From Chitinophagaceae bacterium (GTDB lineage: Bacteria > Bacteroidota > Bacteroidia > Chitinophagales > Chitinophagaceae), in assembly GCA_019638625.1 (NCBI GenBank), contig JAHBTK010000001.1, forward strand, positions 62,001 through 126,000: DNA of 64,000 nucleotides. Reading direction: 5' to 3'. Position numbers and translations under genes: made by a program. Numbering within the stretch: position 1 is the stretch's first letter; every line of letters starts with the position of its first letter. The notes below the pieces were generated by a model. It was given only the letters and a program-made list of their open reading frames with translations, ran no database searches and had not been told where the DNA came from. This document shows positions 53,420 through 63,466 of this stretch, in pieces.

Positions 53420-54006
53420 TTTATTAAATTTTCAAGTTTTAAATCGTCTTGCGCCGCTATAGGCGCAGGTCTCTCGACTTGTGTCTGATTATTACTTATC
53501 CCAAAAGCGCCAGCAACTTTCCCCCCTATTGCAATTTACGTTTTAAACACAGACCTGCGCCAGGGCGGGAGGAGACTCATTTAGAAAATTAAGGAGTACA
53601 AAATATGGAAACAGTGACAGATGAGAAGATAGATGCCTCTCCCGATCTTCGGTTGGGAGAGGCATGATAAGCTGAAGTGCATAGAGCAACGATTGTATCA
53701 TTGTTACGCATAATGTGTCCAAACTGTCATTGGCAAGCACAGCGAGAAATCTCCTTCCTGGTGTATAGTATTCCTCCTCCCCTATAAATTTAGATATGGT
53801 CGTCAAAATGACGTAATAGGATGGACATTACGATCATTTGAAATGCCGATGGAACAGCAACCTGAAGTAGCATTGCAGGCAGCAGTCTCATCGCTACAGA
53901 AGGAGGTGCTCATATACCTATAAACCTTATACTCAGCCGGGAGATTGCTTCTCCGCCACCGCGGATCACAAATGACGTCTAAGGTGAGTCGATGAAAGCC
54001 GAACGC
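53420..54006. other. Gene-free repeat-containing stretch
   Basis: No gene is supported in these 587 bp. GCGCC-gctata-GGCGC (53451-53466) overlaps GGCGCAGGTCT (53462-53472), an inverted copy of AGACCTGCGCC found at 52792 and again in direct orientation at 53551. A perfect 11-bp hairpin ATGCCTCTCCC/GGGAGAGGCAT sits at 53633-53665. A dispersed-repeat copy is at 53725-53769, and near 53940-53980 an inverted relative (GAGATTGCTTC...AAATGACG) is visible. The open frame on the minus strand at 53543-53806 is translated repeat, not a gene. Confidence 0.6.
53725..53769 (+). repeat. Dispersed repeat copy B
   Basis: This is the second direct copy of the element at 52614-52657, matching over about 44 bases. 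Both copies have the same orientation and bracket the SMI1/KNR4-like gene. Confidence 0.7.
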
Positions 54007-57000
54007 CTACATTTTTATTATCTTTTTTGTGATGCGATGTTTATAATCCACTATTATTTCCAGGAAGTAAATCCCTTTCGGCAAAGAGCTGATGTCGACT
54101 TTGGTGGCGGAGTATATATCGTCTTTTACAAACTCTATTCGTTTTGATTTTCTTCCTGACTGGTCATAGAGGTCTACAATGGTTCTTCCTTTTTCCAATC
54201 CGTATAACTCCAGGGTGGCAGTAGCGGCGGTTATATTCGGATAAACTTTTGCCTCCAGTTTGTTTTCCGGCCTGCCGCCGGCATTGTTTACAATAATTTT
54301 TACTGTGTCTTTGGCAATCATGCCCCTGTTGTCAGCGACGGTCAGTTCAAAAATGTATTCCCCTAACTTAAGCCCTGTCACTTTCGAAATGTCTGTTGCC
54401 GGGCTCTCAATGGTTACATCCGCGCCGCTTATTTTTATCCAGTTATATGAAACAATACTGCCAATATTGGTATGCGATGCTGATCCGTCAAGAATGGTTT
54501 CGTTTTCCGGAAGAACCAGTACCTGGTCCGGTCCCGTTTGGGCAACCGGAGGCTCCGGTGTTATACTTTCAGCCAATACGGTAACCGTAAAATCCGTATG
54601 ACCGGTGGATCCGTTTGAATCGGTTATGGTTAACCGGAATACATAGGTTCCGGGCTGCGTAAACCCTATAACAGGTTTCGCTGTATTGGAGTTGACAATA
54701 GCCGATACGTCAGGTCCGGAAATTTTTGACCATTTGTAGCTCTTTATTGTTCCGTCAAGCGCATACGACCCTGATCCGTCCAGTTGGACATTTTCCACCG
54801 GAAGCTGAATGGTTAGGTTGCTGCCCGCATTTGCTACCGGGGGGCGTATAGGCGGACGGTTTACCGTTATCGTTACGGTGGCCGTAGCGGAAAGATTGTT
54901 GTTGTCTGTAACGGTCAGTTTGAACTGGTAGGCACCTTCCGTGAGTCCTGTTATGGTAGTAACCGGTTTCCCGGGGCTGGTAATTTTTTCACCGGAAGGC
55001 CCGCTTGTTTTTGTCCACGTATAACTTACTATGCTACCCGAAGCGGCGGAGGATTTGCTTCCATCCAGTGTGACCATATTATCAGGCAATGTAATACTTT
55101 GAGACGTACCGGCATTGGCAACCGGGGGAGCCGGTTTGGGTTTTACGATCACCTTTACGGTGGCCGTCGCGGTCACGTTGTTATTGTCTGTTACTTTTAA
55201 CTGGAACTGGTAAGTGCCTGATGAGAGCCCTGTGACGGCTGTTTCTACCGCGGAAGCATTGCTGATGCTGCCACCTGCAGGGCCGGATATTTTAGACCAC
55301 TGATAAGTGGTGATGTTTCCGCCGGAAGCCTTCGATTTTTTACCGCTCAATATCACTTCGTTCACAGGTAATATAATGGTTTGATCATTGCCTGCATCGG
55401 CAACAGGCGGCGGCGGTATGGATTTTACCACAACCGTGACAGTGGCTGAAGACTGTTTGTTATCAGAATTGGTTATTTTCAGTTGGAACAAATACGCTCC
55501 TTCTTCAAGATCGGTTACCTGTGCTATAGCCTGGTCTTTTCCGGATAGCGTAAAAGTTTCCGGTCCGGATAATTTTGTCCATACGAACTGTGTGATTTCT
55601 CCGGACCCTCCGGTTGATTTTGATCCATCCAGTTGAACGCTGTTGGCCGGTAAGGTGATGGTAACCGCTGTACCCGCATTGGCAACCGGTGGTAAGGGAG
55701 CTGGCTTGACCGTAACAACTGTCGTTGCAGAGGATGTCAACCCGTTTGCATCTGTTACCAGCAGTTCGTAAGTATAGGTTCCTTCTTTAAGGTTCTTTAC
55801 AGGGGTTATTGCCACCTCATTGTTTTCAATCAACGCACCATCGGGACCCGATACTTTTCTCCATTGAAACCGGGTAATTTCTCCTGCTGAGCCAGACCCA
55901 TCCAGTTCAACATGGTTCAGGGGCAGTATAATGATGATGTTTTCGCCGGCTACCGCGGTAGGAGGAACAGGCGCTGCCTTTACCGTAACAATAGTAGTAT
56001 CGGAGGCGGCTGATCCGTCTTCAGCCGTCACTGTCAATTCAAATTCGTATATACCTTCTGTTAAACCGGTTACACCGGTTACCGCGGCTTCATCATTTTC
56101 CATAACCGCTTCACCGCCTTTTAATTTCACCCATTTATAAGTTGATATATCACCGGACGGTATATTGGATTGGCTACCGTCCAGCACCACGCTGTTCTCC
56201 GGCAGTTGAATGGTGATATTGGTACCGGCATGGGCAACGGGTGGTAACGACGACCGTACATCTATCGTAATGATATCTGTTGAAGAAAGCCCGTTGTTAT
56301 CAGTAATCTTCAATTCAAATTTATAGATGCCTTTTGCCAGGTTGGAAACATTGGTCTTTTCCTGGTAAGGATTTTCAATTTCATAATCATCGGGGCCTTC
56401 TGTTTTTGTCCATTGGTAAGCGGCTATCATTCCTTTTGCCGTTGACTTACTACCATCCAGCACGATAGTATTCTCAGGCAGGTTAATAACAATATCATTG
56501 CCTGCATCGGCAACAGGCGCTACAGGAGCGGGGTTTACGGTAACGGTTACCACGTCCGTAGCGTTGAGACCGTTTTCATCTGTTACTTCCAGTTGAAATT
56601 CATACACACCTTCTGCAAGAAGGCTGATTGTTGCATGGGGCTTGTCCGTATCTGCCAGTTCACCGGCTTCCGGACCGGATATTTTTGTCCAGCGCCAGGA
56701 TTGGATATTGCCTGAACTGGAACTGGAATTGGATCCGTCCAGCGTGGCGCTGTTTTCCGGGAGTTCTATTGTTATATCATTGCCTGCATCAGCAAGCGGG
56801 GGAACCGGGGCCGGGTTTACCGTAATGGTAACACTGGCGGTGGCGGTATTCCCGTTGTTATCGGTAATTTTTAACTGGAATACATATACACCCTGCTGTA
56901 ACCCTGAAACTTTTGTGGAAGCAGCAGCAGGCGATTCTATGGTAACCTGCGGACCTGACACCTTGCTCCATTCATAACCGGTGATATTACCCGACGGCGC

Positions 57001-58209
57001 AGTAGAGGCTGTTCCATTTAAAGTGGCAGTGTTTGCAGGCAATGTGATGATTTGAGCACCCCCCGCATTCGCTATCGGCGGTAGCGGAGCCGGTTTAACG
57101 GTGATGGTTACTGTCGTTGTTGCGGTTATACCTTTATTGTCTGTTACCCGGAGCTGAAATTGATAGACGCCTGCAGACAGTCCCGTTATGTTTGTCTTCA
57201 CCGCATTGGGAGAGGTGATGGCGCCATTGGCCGGGCCGGAAACTTTTGTCCATAAATAGCTGGAAATATTTCCCGAAGGGGCAATTGATTTTGAACCATC
57301 CAGGGATGCATAGTTAACCGGTAGCGTGATGGTTTGCGCAGCGCCTGCATCCGCAATGGGAGGCGATGGAACTGCTGAGGTGCGTTTGTATTGCAGCAGC
57401 CATTCGTAAATGTTCAACCCGTTTTCCCTGTAGTTCAGGTCATAGGTCTTTGACCAGGCATCATGGCTGTTCGATTCAAAAATGGTCAGCCTGGCCCTGG
57501 GATCGGGATTATTGGTATTGATACCGTCTACCAGGTTGATAGAGACCTGTGATTTTACTGTAGGGTCACCTTTTGAGTGCGTGGCCCAAACCGGCAACCC
57601 GGAACTGGCAATTGTTTTTGACCTTGCAGCGGAAACGGCTGCAGCCGGGCATACATATAATGCTGCTGCTATCTGGTCTGCCGCTGCCTTTGAGGAGGAA
57701 GAATAACCATAGGAAACACCGCCACCCATACTCAACCCGGTGATATAAATGCGCTCCTCATCTACACGGTAGGTTTTCAAACAATGTTTGATCACTTCTC
57801 CCACATAGGCTTCATGTCCTGTGGCGCTGGAGTATTGCGGGGAAATGACGATGAATGAATATTCGTTTCCCCCTGACGTAAATGTTGTGGGAAACTTTCC
57901 CTGTTGGATGAGTTTGGGGATCCCGTTTTTTGCTACCAGGTCCAGGGATGCCGCTGATCCGTTCCCTACTTCTCCGATACCGTGGAAAAATATTATCAAC
58001 GGATATTTCTTTTTCGGATTGGAATCATAACCGACAGGGAGGGATTCCAGGTAACCTCCGAGGTTGTTGTGCAATTGTATGCTCACAGGTTTCTGTGTTT
58101 GAACCTGTGAAATGACATTTTGATGGAAGATCAAAACAGTAAGAAAAAAAATAATGGCTTTTGCATGCTTTTCAATAGAAATCAGGCTACGTTGGTTCAT
58201 AGTTTTCAC
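54007..58209 (-). CDS. Secreted esterase-like protein with eleven PKD-like repeats and T9SS sorting domain
   Basis: This 1400-residue protein has a signal peptide (core AIIFFLTVLIFHQNVIS) and an alpha/beta-hydrolase domain at about residues 40-275: KYPLIIFFHGIGEVGNGS, SFIVISPQY, GLSMGGG with the nucleophile Ser, and NIYEWLLQYKR, paralogous to the 43457 lipoprotein. From about residue 283 there are eleven PKD/REJ-like units of about 90 residues, each beginning P-P-x-A-x-A-G and containing I-x-L-P, LDGS, a YxWxKxSGP strand and a G-x-YxFxLxVTD strand. The last 80 residues form a T9SS type A sorting domain (VYPNITAATATLELYGLEKG, VDLYDQSGRKSKRIEF, LPKGIYFLEIIVD). It should be exported by the type IX system, with a surface anchor replacing the tail, and could bind or cleave a polymer. 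Confidence 0.9.
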   Translation of the reverse strand: MKTMNQRSLISIEKHAKAIIFFLTVLIFHQNVISQVQTQKPVSIQLHNNLGGYLESLPVGYDSNPKKKYPLIIFFHGIGEVGNGSAASLDLVAKNGIPKLIQQGKFPTTFTSGGNEYSFIVISPQYSSATGHEAYVGEVIKHCLKTYRVDEERIYITGLSMGGGVSYGYSSSSKAAADQIAAALYVCPAAAVSAARSKTIASSGLPVWATHSKGDPTVKSQVSINLVDGINTNNPDPRARLTIFESNSHDAWSKTYDLNYRENGLNIYEWLLQYKRTSAVPSPPIADAGAAQTITLPVNYASLDGSKSIAPSGNISSYLWTKVSGPANGAITSPNAVKTNITGLSAGVYQFQLRVTDNKGITATTTVTITVKPAPLPPIANAGGAQIITLPANTATLNGTASTAPSGNITGYEWSKVSGPQVTIESPAAASTKVSGLQQGVYVFQLKITDNNGNTATASVTITVNPAPVPPLADAGNDITIELPENSATLDGSNSSSSSGNIQSWRWTKISGPEAGELADTDKPHATISLLAEGVYEFQLEVTDENGLNATDVVTVTVNPAPVAPVADAGNDIVINLPENTIVLDGSKSTAKGMIAAYQWTKTEGPDDYEIENPYQEKTNVSNLAKGIYKFELKITDNNGLSSTDIITIDVRSSLPPVAHAGTNITIQLPENSVVLDGSQSNIPSGDISTYKWVKLKGGEAVMENDEAAVTGVTGLTEGIYEFELTVTAEDGSAASDTTIVTVKAAPVPPTAVAGENIIIILPLNHVELDGSGSAGEITRFQWRKVSGPDGALIENNEVAITPVKNLKEGTYTYELLVTDANGLTSSATTVVTVKPAPLPPVANAGTAVTITLPANSVQLDGSKSTGGSGEITQFVWTKLSGPETFTLSGKDQAIAQVTDLEEGAYLFQLKITNSDNKQSSATVTVVVKSIPPPPVADAGNDQTIILPVNEVILSGKKSKASGGNITTYQWSKISGPAGGSISNASAVETAVTGLSSGTYQFQLKVTDNNNVTATATVKVIVKPKPAPPVANAGTSQSITLPDNMVTLDGSKSSAASGSIVSYTWTKTSGPSGEKITSPGKPVTTITGLTEGAYQFKLTVTDNNNLSATATVTITVNRPPIRPPVANAGSNLTIQLPVENVQLDGSGSYALDGTIKSYKWSKISGPDVSAIVNSNTAKPVIGFTQPGTYVFRLTITDSNGSTGHTDFTVTVLAESITPEPPVAQTGPDQVLVLPENETILDGSASHTNIGSIVSYNWIKISGADVTIESPATDISKVTGLKLGEYIFELTVADNRGMIAKDTVKIIVNNAGGRPENKLEAKVYPNITAATATLELYGLEKGRTIVDLYDQSGRKSKRIEFVKDDIYSATKVDISSLPKGIYFLEIIVDYKHRITKKIIKM

Positions 58210-58483
58210 GGATGACGGATTAATTTCAATCGGAACAACTCTTTTAACGAAGAAACCGGCTGTTTCATACCCATTTTCCGTTTAATCGTCAAAACTTGAT
58301 GATTGTTAAAAAATACAGTGTTGGCAAGGGTTTCGGGTAGTTGTTTGTGTTTATGCGTATACCGGAAAACGCTTATATTTAAAACACAAAACAATTAGAC
58401 GTTTTTCCTGAAATAATTGATTTCAAAGGGAGATAGCAGGAAAAAAAGCTATTTTTCGCCCTGATTAACATGTGACAATTTCT

Positions 58484-59527
58484 ATGAGCAGCGATTTTTT
58501 GAGTTTTACCATTACCGACATTGTACAGGAGACTGATGATGTTGCCACATTTGTATTAAAAAGCCGGGCCGGAAAGCAGGCGTCTTATCGTCCCGGGCAG
58601 TTTATAACCCTTGTTTTTAACAGGGGGCGAAACGAAGTAAGACGGTCCTATTCTTTGTCCTCCACCCCTCACATTGATGAATCCCTGCAGTTTACGGTGA
58701 AACGTATCCGTAACGGGGAGATATCGCGCAGGTTGCTGGATAACTACAAAAAGGGGGATGTGTTACATGCAATTTCACCTGCGGGGATGTTTGTATATGA
58801 GGATGACAATGTGGGCAGAGACGTTTTCCTGTTGGCAGCAGGTAGTGGCATCACGCCCGTTTTTTCCATTTTGAAGCATATACTTCATTTTCAACCACAG
58901 GTAAGGGTGCATCTTATTTATCAGAATAATACGGAGCAGTCAACTATTTTCAGGAGCCGGCTTGAGGAGCTTGAAAAGGAGTTTGCAGACCGCTTTACCT
59001 GGATTGATTACCTGTCAAATCCCACCGATAATGCCCTTAGCAGGAACAAGCTGACAAACGATCAGTTGGAGCTGCTTATTCACCGGTTGCTGCAATTCAA
59101 AAAGGAAGATGCGCTTTTTTACATATGCGGACCGTTGTCTTTTATGCGAATGTGCCAGTTCACTATTTTGCTGATGCGATTTAATAATGAGCAGATTAAG
59201 AAGGAATATTTCGTCATCGATACACCACCGGCTCCGCCGTTGGTAGAGCATCCTTCAGTAAAAGAAGTGGTGGTGGTAAAACGAGGCCGGAAAACAACGT
59301 TTTACACAATATATCCTTCTACCATTCTTCAGTCTGCCCTGGACAGGCAGTTGGACTTGCCTTATAGCTGCAAAGGAGGGAGATGTTCAGCCTGTGTAGC
59401 CCGGTGTATAAGGGGCGAGGTGGTAATGAGCATGAACGATGTGTTGACGGAAAAGGATATTGAACAGGGACTTGTACTTACCTGTGTCGGATATGCCGTT
59501 TCTGATGTAGAGTTGATATATGAATAG
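58484..59527 (+). CDS. PaaE-like FAD/2Fe-2S oxidoreductase
   Basis: This 347-residue cytoplasmic protein (start at the ATG 58484; an upstream GTG at 58472 adds four residues) has a ferredoxin-NADP-reductase module: FAD-binding VRRSYSLSSTP, QFITLVF, and NAD-binding LAAGSGITPVFSILKHIL and YICGPLSFMRM. A C-terminal plant-type 2Fe-2S ferredoxin domain has CKGGRCSACVARC (C-x4-C-x2-C) and a distal LTCVGY Cys. This order is that of PaaE, the reductase of the phenylacetyl-CoA epoxidase, and of related Hcr-type reductases. No paaABC genes are nearby, so it may donate electrons to another oxygenase or to a general acceptor. Confidence 0.87.
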   Translation: MSSDFLSFTITDIVQETDDVATFVLKSRAGKQASYRPGQFITLVFNRGRNEVRRSYSLSSTPHIDESLQFTVKRIRNGEISRRLLDNYKKGDVLHAISPAGMFVYEDDNVGRDVFLLAAGSGITPVFSILKHILHFQPQVRVHLIYQNNTEQSTIFRSRLEELEKEFADRFTWIDYLSNPTDNALSRNKLTNDQLELLIHRLLQFKKEDALFYICGPLSFMRMCQFTILLMRFNNEQIKKEYFVIDTPPAPPLVEHPSVKEVVVVKRGRKTTFYTIYPSTILQSALDRQLDLPYSCKGGRCSACVARCIRGEVVMSMNDVLTEKDIEQGLVLTCVGYAVSDVELIYE

Positions 59528-59537
59528 GTCGGGACGC

Positions 59538-60827
59538 TTACCGGGATAACCTGTATATTAAAATAGCGGCTCTTTGTATCAGCACCGGAAATTGTTTCAG
59601 GTGCAGTACTTCACCGGGGGCATGTGCCCCGCTGCCGCTGGGACCCAGCCCATCGAGGCTTGGGATGTGATCCGCAATAAAAGAAATATCGCCCGCCCCT
59701 CTTTCCATCGGGTCATTGGGTTGCATTTCTCCCAATCCCATATCGAGGTTTAGTTTCCTGATTTCCTGCAGCAGTGCATTGTTGGCTTCGCCCGGACTCA
59801 TTGAAGGGATGCCGTTACTGAAGTGGATCTCGGCCCTCGTTCCGGGAAGGTTGCCATTTTCTACAATTTTTCTCATCTTTTCCCTTGCTTCCCGCCTTTG
59901 TTGCTCTCCCAGGAAACGGACATCACCCATGATGGTGGATTGAGCGGCAATGATATTGTCTTTTCCGTAAACCGTTATATTGTCAACGGAGTCTATAATG
60001 GTAGTTCCGCCGGCAAAAATACCGGGATTGAAGGTCAGGTATTTTTCTCCGGACAGTGTCTGGCGGAAAGATTCAATGATTCTGACAGATTCGTAGATAG
60101 CGCCATAACCCGCCCTTTCACTGAATATACGGGATGAGTGCGCCTGGTTTCCATAAACGTACATCCGCCATGTATCGGCGCCTCGTCTTGAGGTGGTTAT
60201 CTTATTAAGCTCGCCTGCTTCAAAGCTCAATGCCACATCATGCCGCTTAGCCTCGGTTATCATATCTGCCCGTGTAACATCCGAAGGGATACCGCCCAGT
60301 TCTTCGTCTCCTGTCAGGTAAACGGTGATAGTAGCGTCATTCAGTTGATTGGTCTGGTGGAGAGATTTTAATGCGGCTATTATGGCGATCACTCCTCCTT
60401 TGTCATCTACCACTCCCTGCCCTGTAACGGTAGAGTCATTCAGCATCGTGTAGGGATTAGAAGGCATATCCGGTTCAAAAACCGTATCAAGATGGGCCAG
60501 CAATAATATCTTTTTGCCTTTTTTCCCCTTGCGGGAGGCTACCAGGTGCCCCGCTGTTTTTATGGAATCCGGCATAATGACCCACCGGACAGTAAACCCC
60601 ATTTCTTCCAGGTCTTTCCTGAGCAGTTCCCCGCTTTGCCTTACGCCTGTTACATTCAGGCTGCCGCTATTCACATTCACTATATCTTCCAGTAGCCGGA
60701 GCGTTTGTGGTATCTGCTGATCTACGGCCGCTGCAATTTTTTTTTCCACGGCAGTAAGCTTTTGTGCCAGCAGTGCAGTGGAAGGAAGGCATAAAAGGAT
60801 GATGACCCAGGTATAAAAGATTTTCAT
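59538..60827 (-). CDS. Exported M20-family metallopeptidase (glutamate carboxypeptidase-like)
   Basis: I chose the ATG at 60827, which gives 429 residues and a signal peptide (FYTWVIILLCLPSTALLAQ); the frame extends upstream to 60926 but that part translates an intergenic repeat. The peptidase has the M20 layout: LLAHLDTVF with the first Zn His and Asp, GVVDDKGGVIAIIAAL with the bridging Asp, the TGDEELGG catalytic Glu, the dimerisation domain with NQAHSSRIFSERAGYGA, and the late His in SGAHAPGEVLHLKQF. This resembles glutamate carboxypeptidase CPG2. It converges with the PaaE-like gene, 10 bp apart. Substrate: peptides or N-acyl amino acids. Confidence 0.88.
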   Translation of the reverse strand: MKIFYTWVIILLCLPSTALLAQKLTAVEKKIAAAVDQQIPQTLRLLEDIVNVNSGSLNVTGVRQSGELLRKDLEEMGFTVRWVIMPDSIKTAGHLVASRKGKKGKKILLLAHLDTVFEPDMPSNPYTMLNDSTVTGQGVVDDKGGVIAIIAALKSLHQTNQLNDATITVYLTGDEELGGIPSDVTRADMITEAKRHDVALSFEAGELNKITTSRRGADTWRMYVYGNQAHSSRIFSERAGYGAIYESVRIIESFRQTLSGEKYLTFNPGIFAGGTTIIDSVDNITVYGKDNIIAAQSTIMGDVRFLGEQQRREAREKMRKIVENGNLPGTRAEIHFSNGIPSMSPGEANNALLQEIRKLNLDMGLGEMQPNDPMERGAGDISFIADHIPSLDGLGPSGSGAHAPGEVLHLKQFPVLIQRAAILIYRLSR

Positions 60828-60933
60828 AAAAATGACAGTAGTGAGCTGTAATTTAACCCGAATTCCGCAGTTTACTGCAAAATCCCGGTTTAGGAGAAAT
60901 TCCTTTCCGGCTCCTGATATCCGCATTACTCCG

Positions 60934-63306
60934 TTATTCGCTGCGTAATGCCTCGACGGGGTTGGCGACTGCAGCTTTTATAGATTCATAGCTCACCGTA
61001 ATCCAGGCGATACCCAGCGCGGACAGCGCCGCTACGAGGAATACAAGCCAGCCTACTTCTACCCGGTAGGCAAAAGTTTCCAGCCAGTTATTGATGGCAA
61101 GCCATGCAACCGGTACGGCGATAACCACGGAAATGACAATCAGCCTGGTAAAAGAAGTAGAAAGCAAATAAACAACATTAAAAACAGAGGCACCGAGCAC
61201 TTTTCTTACACCAATTTCCTTGGTACGCTGTTCAGCCATAAAAGCCGAAAGTCCGTATAACCCCATGCAGGAGATGAAGATGGCCAGTATGGCAAAAACA
61301 TTAAACAGGCCGCCCATCTGCTGCTCTCCCTTATACATGTTCGCCATGTCCTGGTCGAAAAATCCATAAGAAAACGGGTAAGCAGGATTGATGGATTTAC
61401 TGATCTTTTCCATAGCGTCTATGGTTGCCTGTGTGGTTCCGGGTTTAGTTCTGACCGTAATAATTCCTCCCCATTTATTGAAATACATCACCAGGGGTTC
61501 AATGGAATGTTGTACCGGTTTAAAATTAAAGTCTTTTACCACGCCCACGATCGTGCCCCTGTTTTGCCACAAGGTGAAAGGCTTTCCTACAGCCTCTTCC
61601 GCCGATTTTATACCCATTACTTCCAGCGCTTTTTCATTCAGGATATAGTTGGATGAGTCAGCAAAACCTTTTGAAAAGAACCTGCCGGCCGCCAGTTGTA
61701 CCTGGTACACGTCCATGAAGGTTTCATTTACGCTGATATTGGGAAAAATTACCTGGTAATTGGGGTCTTTGCCTTCCCAGTCTACACTCACAGTTCCACT
61801 GGTCAGGTTAAGCGGCAGGTCGCCACTGATGCTAAAATCACTGACCAGTGTATTGCGGGAAAGTTCCGTTTTTAACGCCTCCTGCCTGTTCCACATTTCT
61901 CCTCTCATAGGCATGTACAGCAGGTTGGATTTGTCAAAGCCGAGGTTCATATTCCTGATATAATATAGTTGCTGATACACCACAGCCGTGCCTGCCAGTA
62001 AAATTATTGACACCACGAACTGTATAACCACAAGCGTATTCCGGAAGACCAGGTTGCCCTCCATTGTTTTCATATTGCCTTTCAGCACTTTCACAGGGTT
62101 GAAGCGGGAGAGGAACAACGCCGGATAACTGCCGGAAACAAGTCCTGTGAGCAGGGCGATTGCTATCATACCCAACAGTAATTTTCCATCAAACAGGCTG
62201 ATGGCAAGAGATTTCCCTGCCAACCGGTTAAAGGATGGCAGCAGCAGCCAGACCAACCCTACTGCCAGGATAAGAGAAATGCAGGAGATAACTATGGACT
62301 CACCCAGGAATTGTGTAATGAGTTGTTTCCGGCCGGCGCCGATCACCTTTCGTAAGCCTACTTCTTTGGCACGGCGTGATGACCGGGCAGTGGCAAGGTT
62401 CATAAAGTTGATGGAGGCCACAACCAGTATAAAAATGGCCACCACAAAAAATATGTTTACATATTGAATATTGCCATGGCCGGATATATCCGCCTGGAGG
62501 TTGGAATGCAGGTGGATACGGGTAAGGGGCTGCAAAAAGAAATTTACTTTCAGTGTTTTTTCATCAATATGCTCCAGATAGATCCTGTCAAACTGATCTT
62601 CCAGGTTTTTTATTGACCCGGGAGCCGCTTTGAAGCTTTTGTCCAACTGCAGGTAGCTGTAGAAATTAAAATTGTCCCAGGTATTATTTTTGAGATCATA
62701 ATTGGTCTGTGCAATGGCCGACATCGGCATTATAAAGTCGAATTGCAGGTGTGAGTTACCCGGAATATTTTTTAAAACGCCGGTAACCACCAGGTTGTCT
62801 TTAGTATCCTTACGCAATACCTGGTTGACAGGGTCCCCGTCTCCAAAATATTTTTTTGCCATATCCTCTGTGATAAGAATAGCATCGGGACGCTGCAGTG
62901 CGGTCGCTGCATCTCCTTTTACCAGGGGGAAAGAGAAAACCTGCAAAAAGTTGGAGTCTGTATAGAATGCTTTTTTTTCTTCAAATTTTCTGACACCGGT
63001 TTCAAATATATGCGTATACATGCCGGTAATCCGTACGATCTTTTGGACGGCGGGCAGTTTAGATTGTAACTCTACCGGCATAGGGGCGGGTGACACCGCT
63101 ACTTTAAACCCACTGGCTTCTGCTGTTAAACGATACAGTTCGAGAGCGTTCTTATGAAAGCGGTCATAACTCAGCTCATTGCGCACCCACAACAGGATGA
63201 AGATGCTGCAGGTAAGTCCTATGGTGAGTCCGGAAATATTGATTGCCGCAAAAGCTTTATGCCTGGTGATGTTTCTAAAAGCGATTTTCAGATAGTTCTT
63301 TATCAT
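60934..63306 (-). CDS. ABC transporter permease (MacB/FtsX type)
   Basis: This 790-residue integral membrane protein has one N-terminal membrane helix (INISGLTIGLTCSIFILLWV), a periplasmic core domain, and an FtsX block of three helices near residues 285-400 (FFVVAIFILVVASINFMNLA with SSRRAKEVGLRKVIGAGRKQLI). A second half repeats the plan, ending with the last FtsX block (GLFNVFAILAIFISCMGLYG, EQRTKEIGVRKVLGAS and SYESIKAAVANPVEALRSE). This duplicated layout is that of the large MacB-type permeases common in Bacteroidota, which drive antimicrobial or lipid export with an ATPase encoded elsewhere. No ATPase gene is adjacent. Confidence 0.9.
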   Translation of the reverse strand: MIKNYLKIAFRNITRHKAFAAINISGLTIGLTCSIFILLWVRNELSYDRFHKNALELYRLTAEASGFKVAVSPAPMPVELQSKLPAVQKIVRITGMYTHIFETGVRKFEEKKAFYTDSNFLQVFSFPLVKGDAATALQRPDAILITEDMAKKYFGDGDPVNQVLRKDTKDNLVVTGVLKNIPGNSHLQFDFIMPMSAIAQTNYDLKNNTWDNFNFYSYLQLDKSFKAAPGSIKNLEDQFDRIYLEHIDEKTLKVNFFLQPLTRIHLHSNLQADISGHGNIQYVNIFFVVAIFILVVASINFMNLATARSSRRAKEVGLRKVIGAGRKQLITQFLGESIVISCISLILAVGLVWLLLPSFNRLAGKSLAISLFDGKLLLGMIAIALLTGLVSGSYPALFLSRFNPVKVLKGNMKTMEGNLVFRNTLVVIQFVVSIILLAGTAVVYQQLYYIRNMNLGFDKSNLLYMPMRGEMWNRQEALKTELSRNTLVSDFSISGDLPLNLTSGTVSVDWEGKDPNYQVIFPNISVNETFMDVYQVQLAAGRFFSKGFADSSNYILNEKALEVMGIKSAEEAVGKPFTLWQNRGTIVGVVKDFNFKPVQHSIEPLVMYFNKWGGIITVRTKPGTTQATIDAMEKISKSINPAYPFSYGFFDQDMANMYKGEQQMGGLFNVFAILAIFISCMGLYGLSAFMAEQRTKEIGVRKVLGASVFNVVYLLSTSFTRLIVISVVIAVPVAWLAINNWLETFAYRVEVGWLVFLVAALSALGIAWITVSYESIKAAVANPVEALRSE

Positions 63307-63466
63307 ATGCAGAAGATATCCGTCTTTTCCTACAAAAGACAGGTAAGAAATAGAAATGTTGCAGAGATAAAACGAACCAGTATGTAAATAGTTACAGCCG
63401 ATGATCTTTAATCATCAAAATGCAGGATATATAGCAACAAGATAACCTGCCTGTGAAAACAATTCT

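Noticed and set aside
53543..53806. Minus-strand open frame of 87 codons
   Set aside because: It overlaps the dispersed repeat and a hairpin, and its translation is typical repeat-derived sequence.
54007..57400. Regular repeats on the DNA level inside the long minus-strand gene, considered as a CRISPR or satellite array
   Set aside because: The period is about 270 bp, in frame, and corresponds to diverged PKD-like protein repeats.
60828..60926. N-terminal extension of the M20 peptidase frame
   Set aside because: It translates an intergenic repeat also seen at 43378, and the signal peptide begins only at the ATG at 60827.
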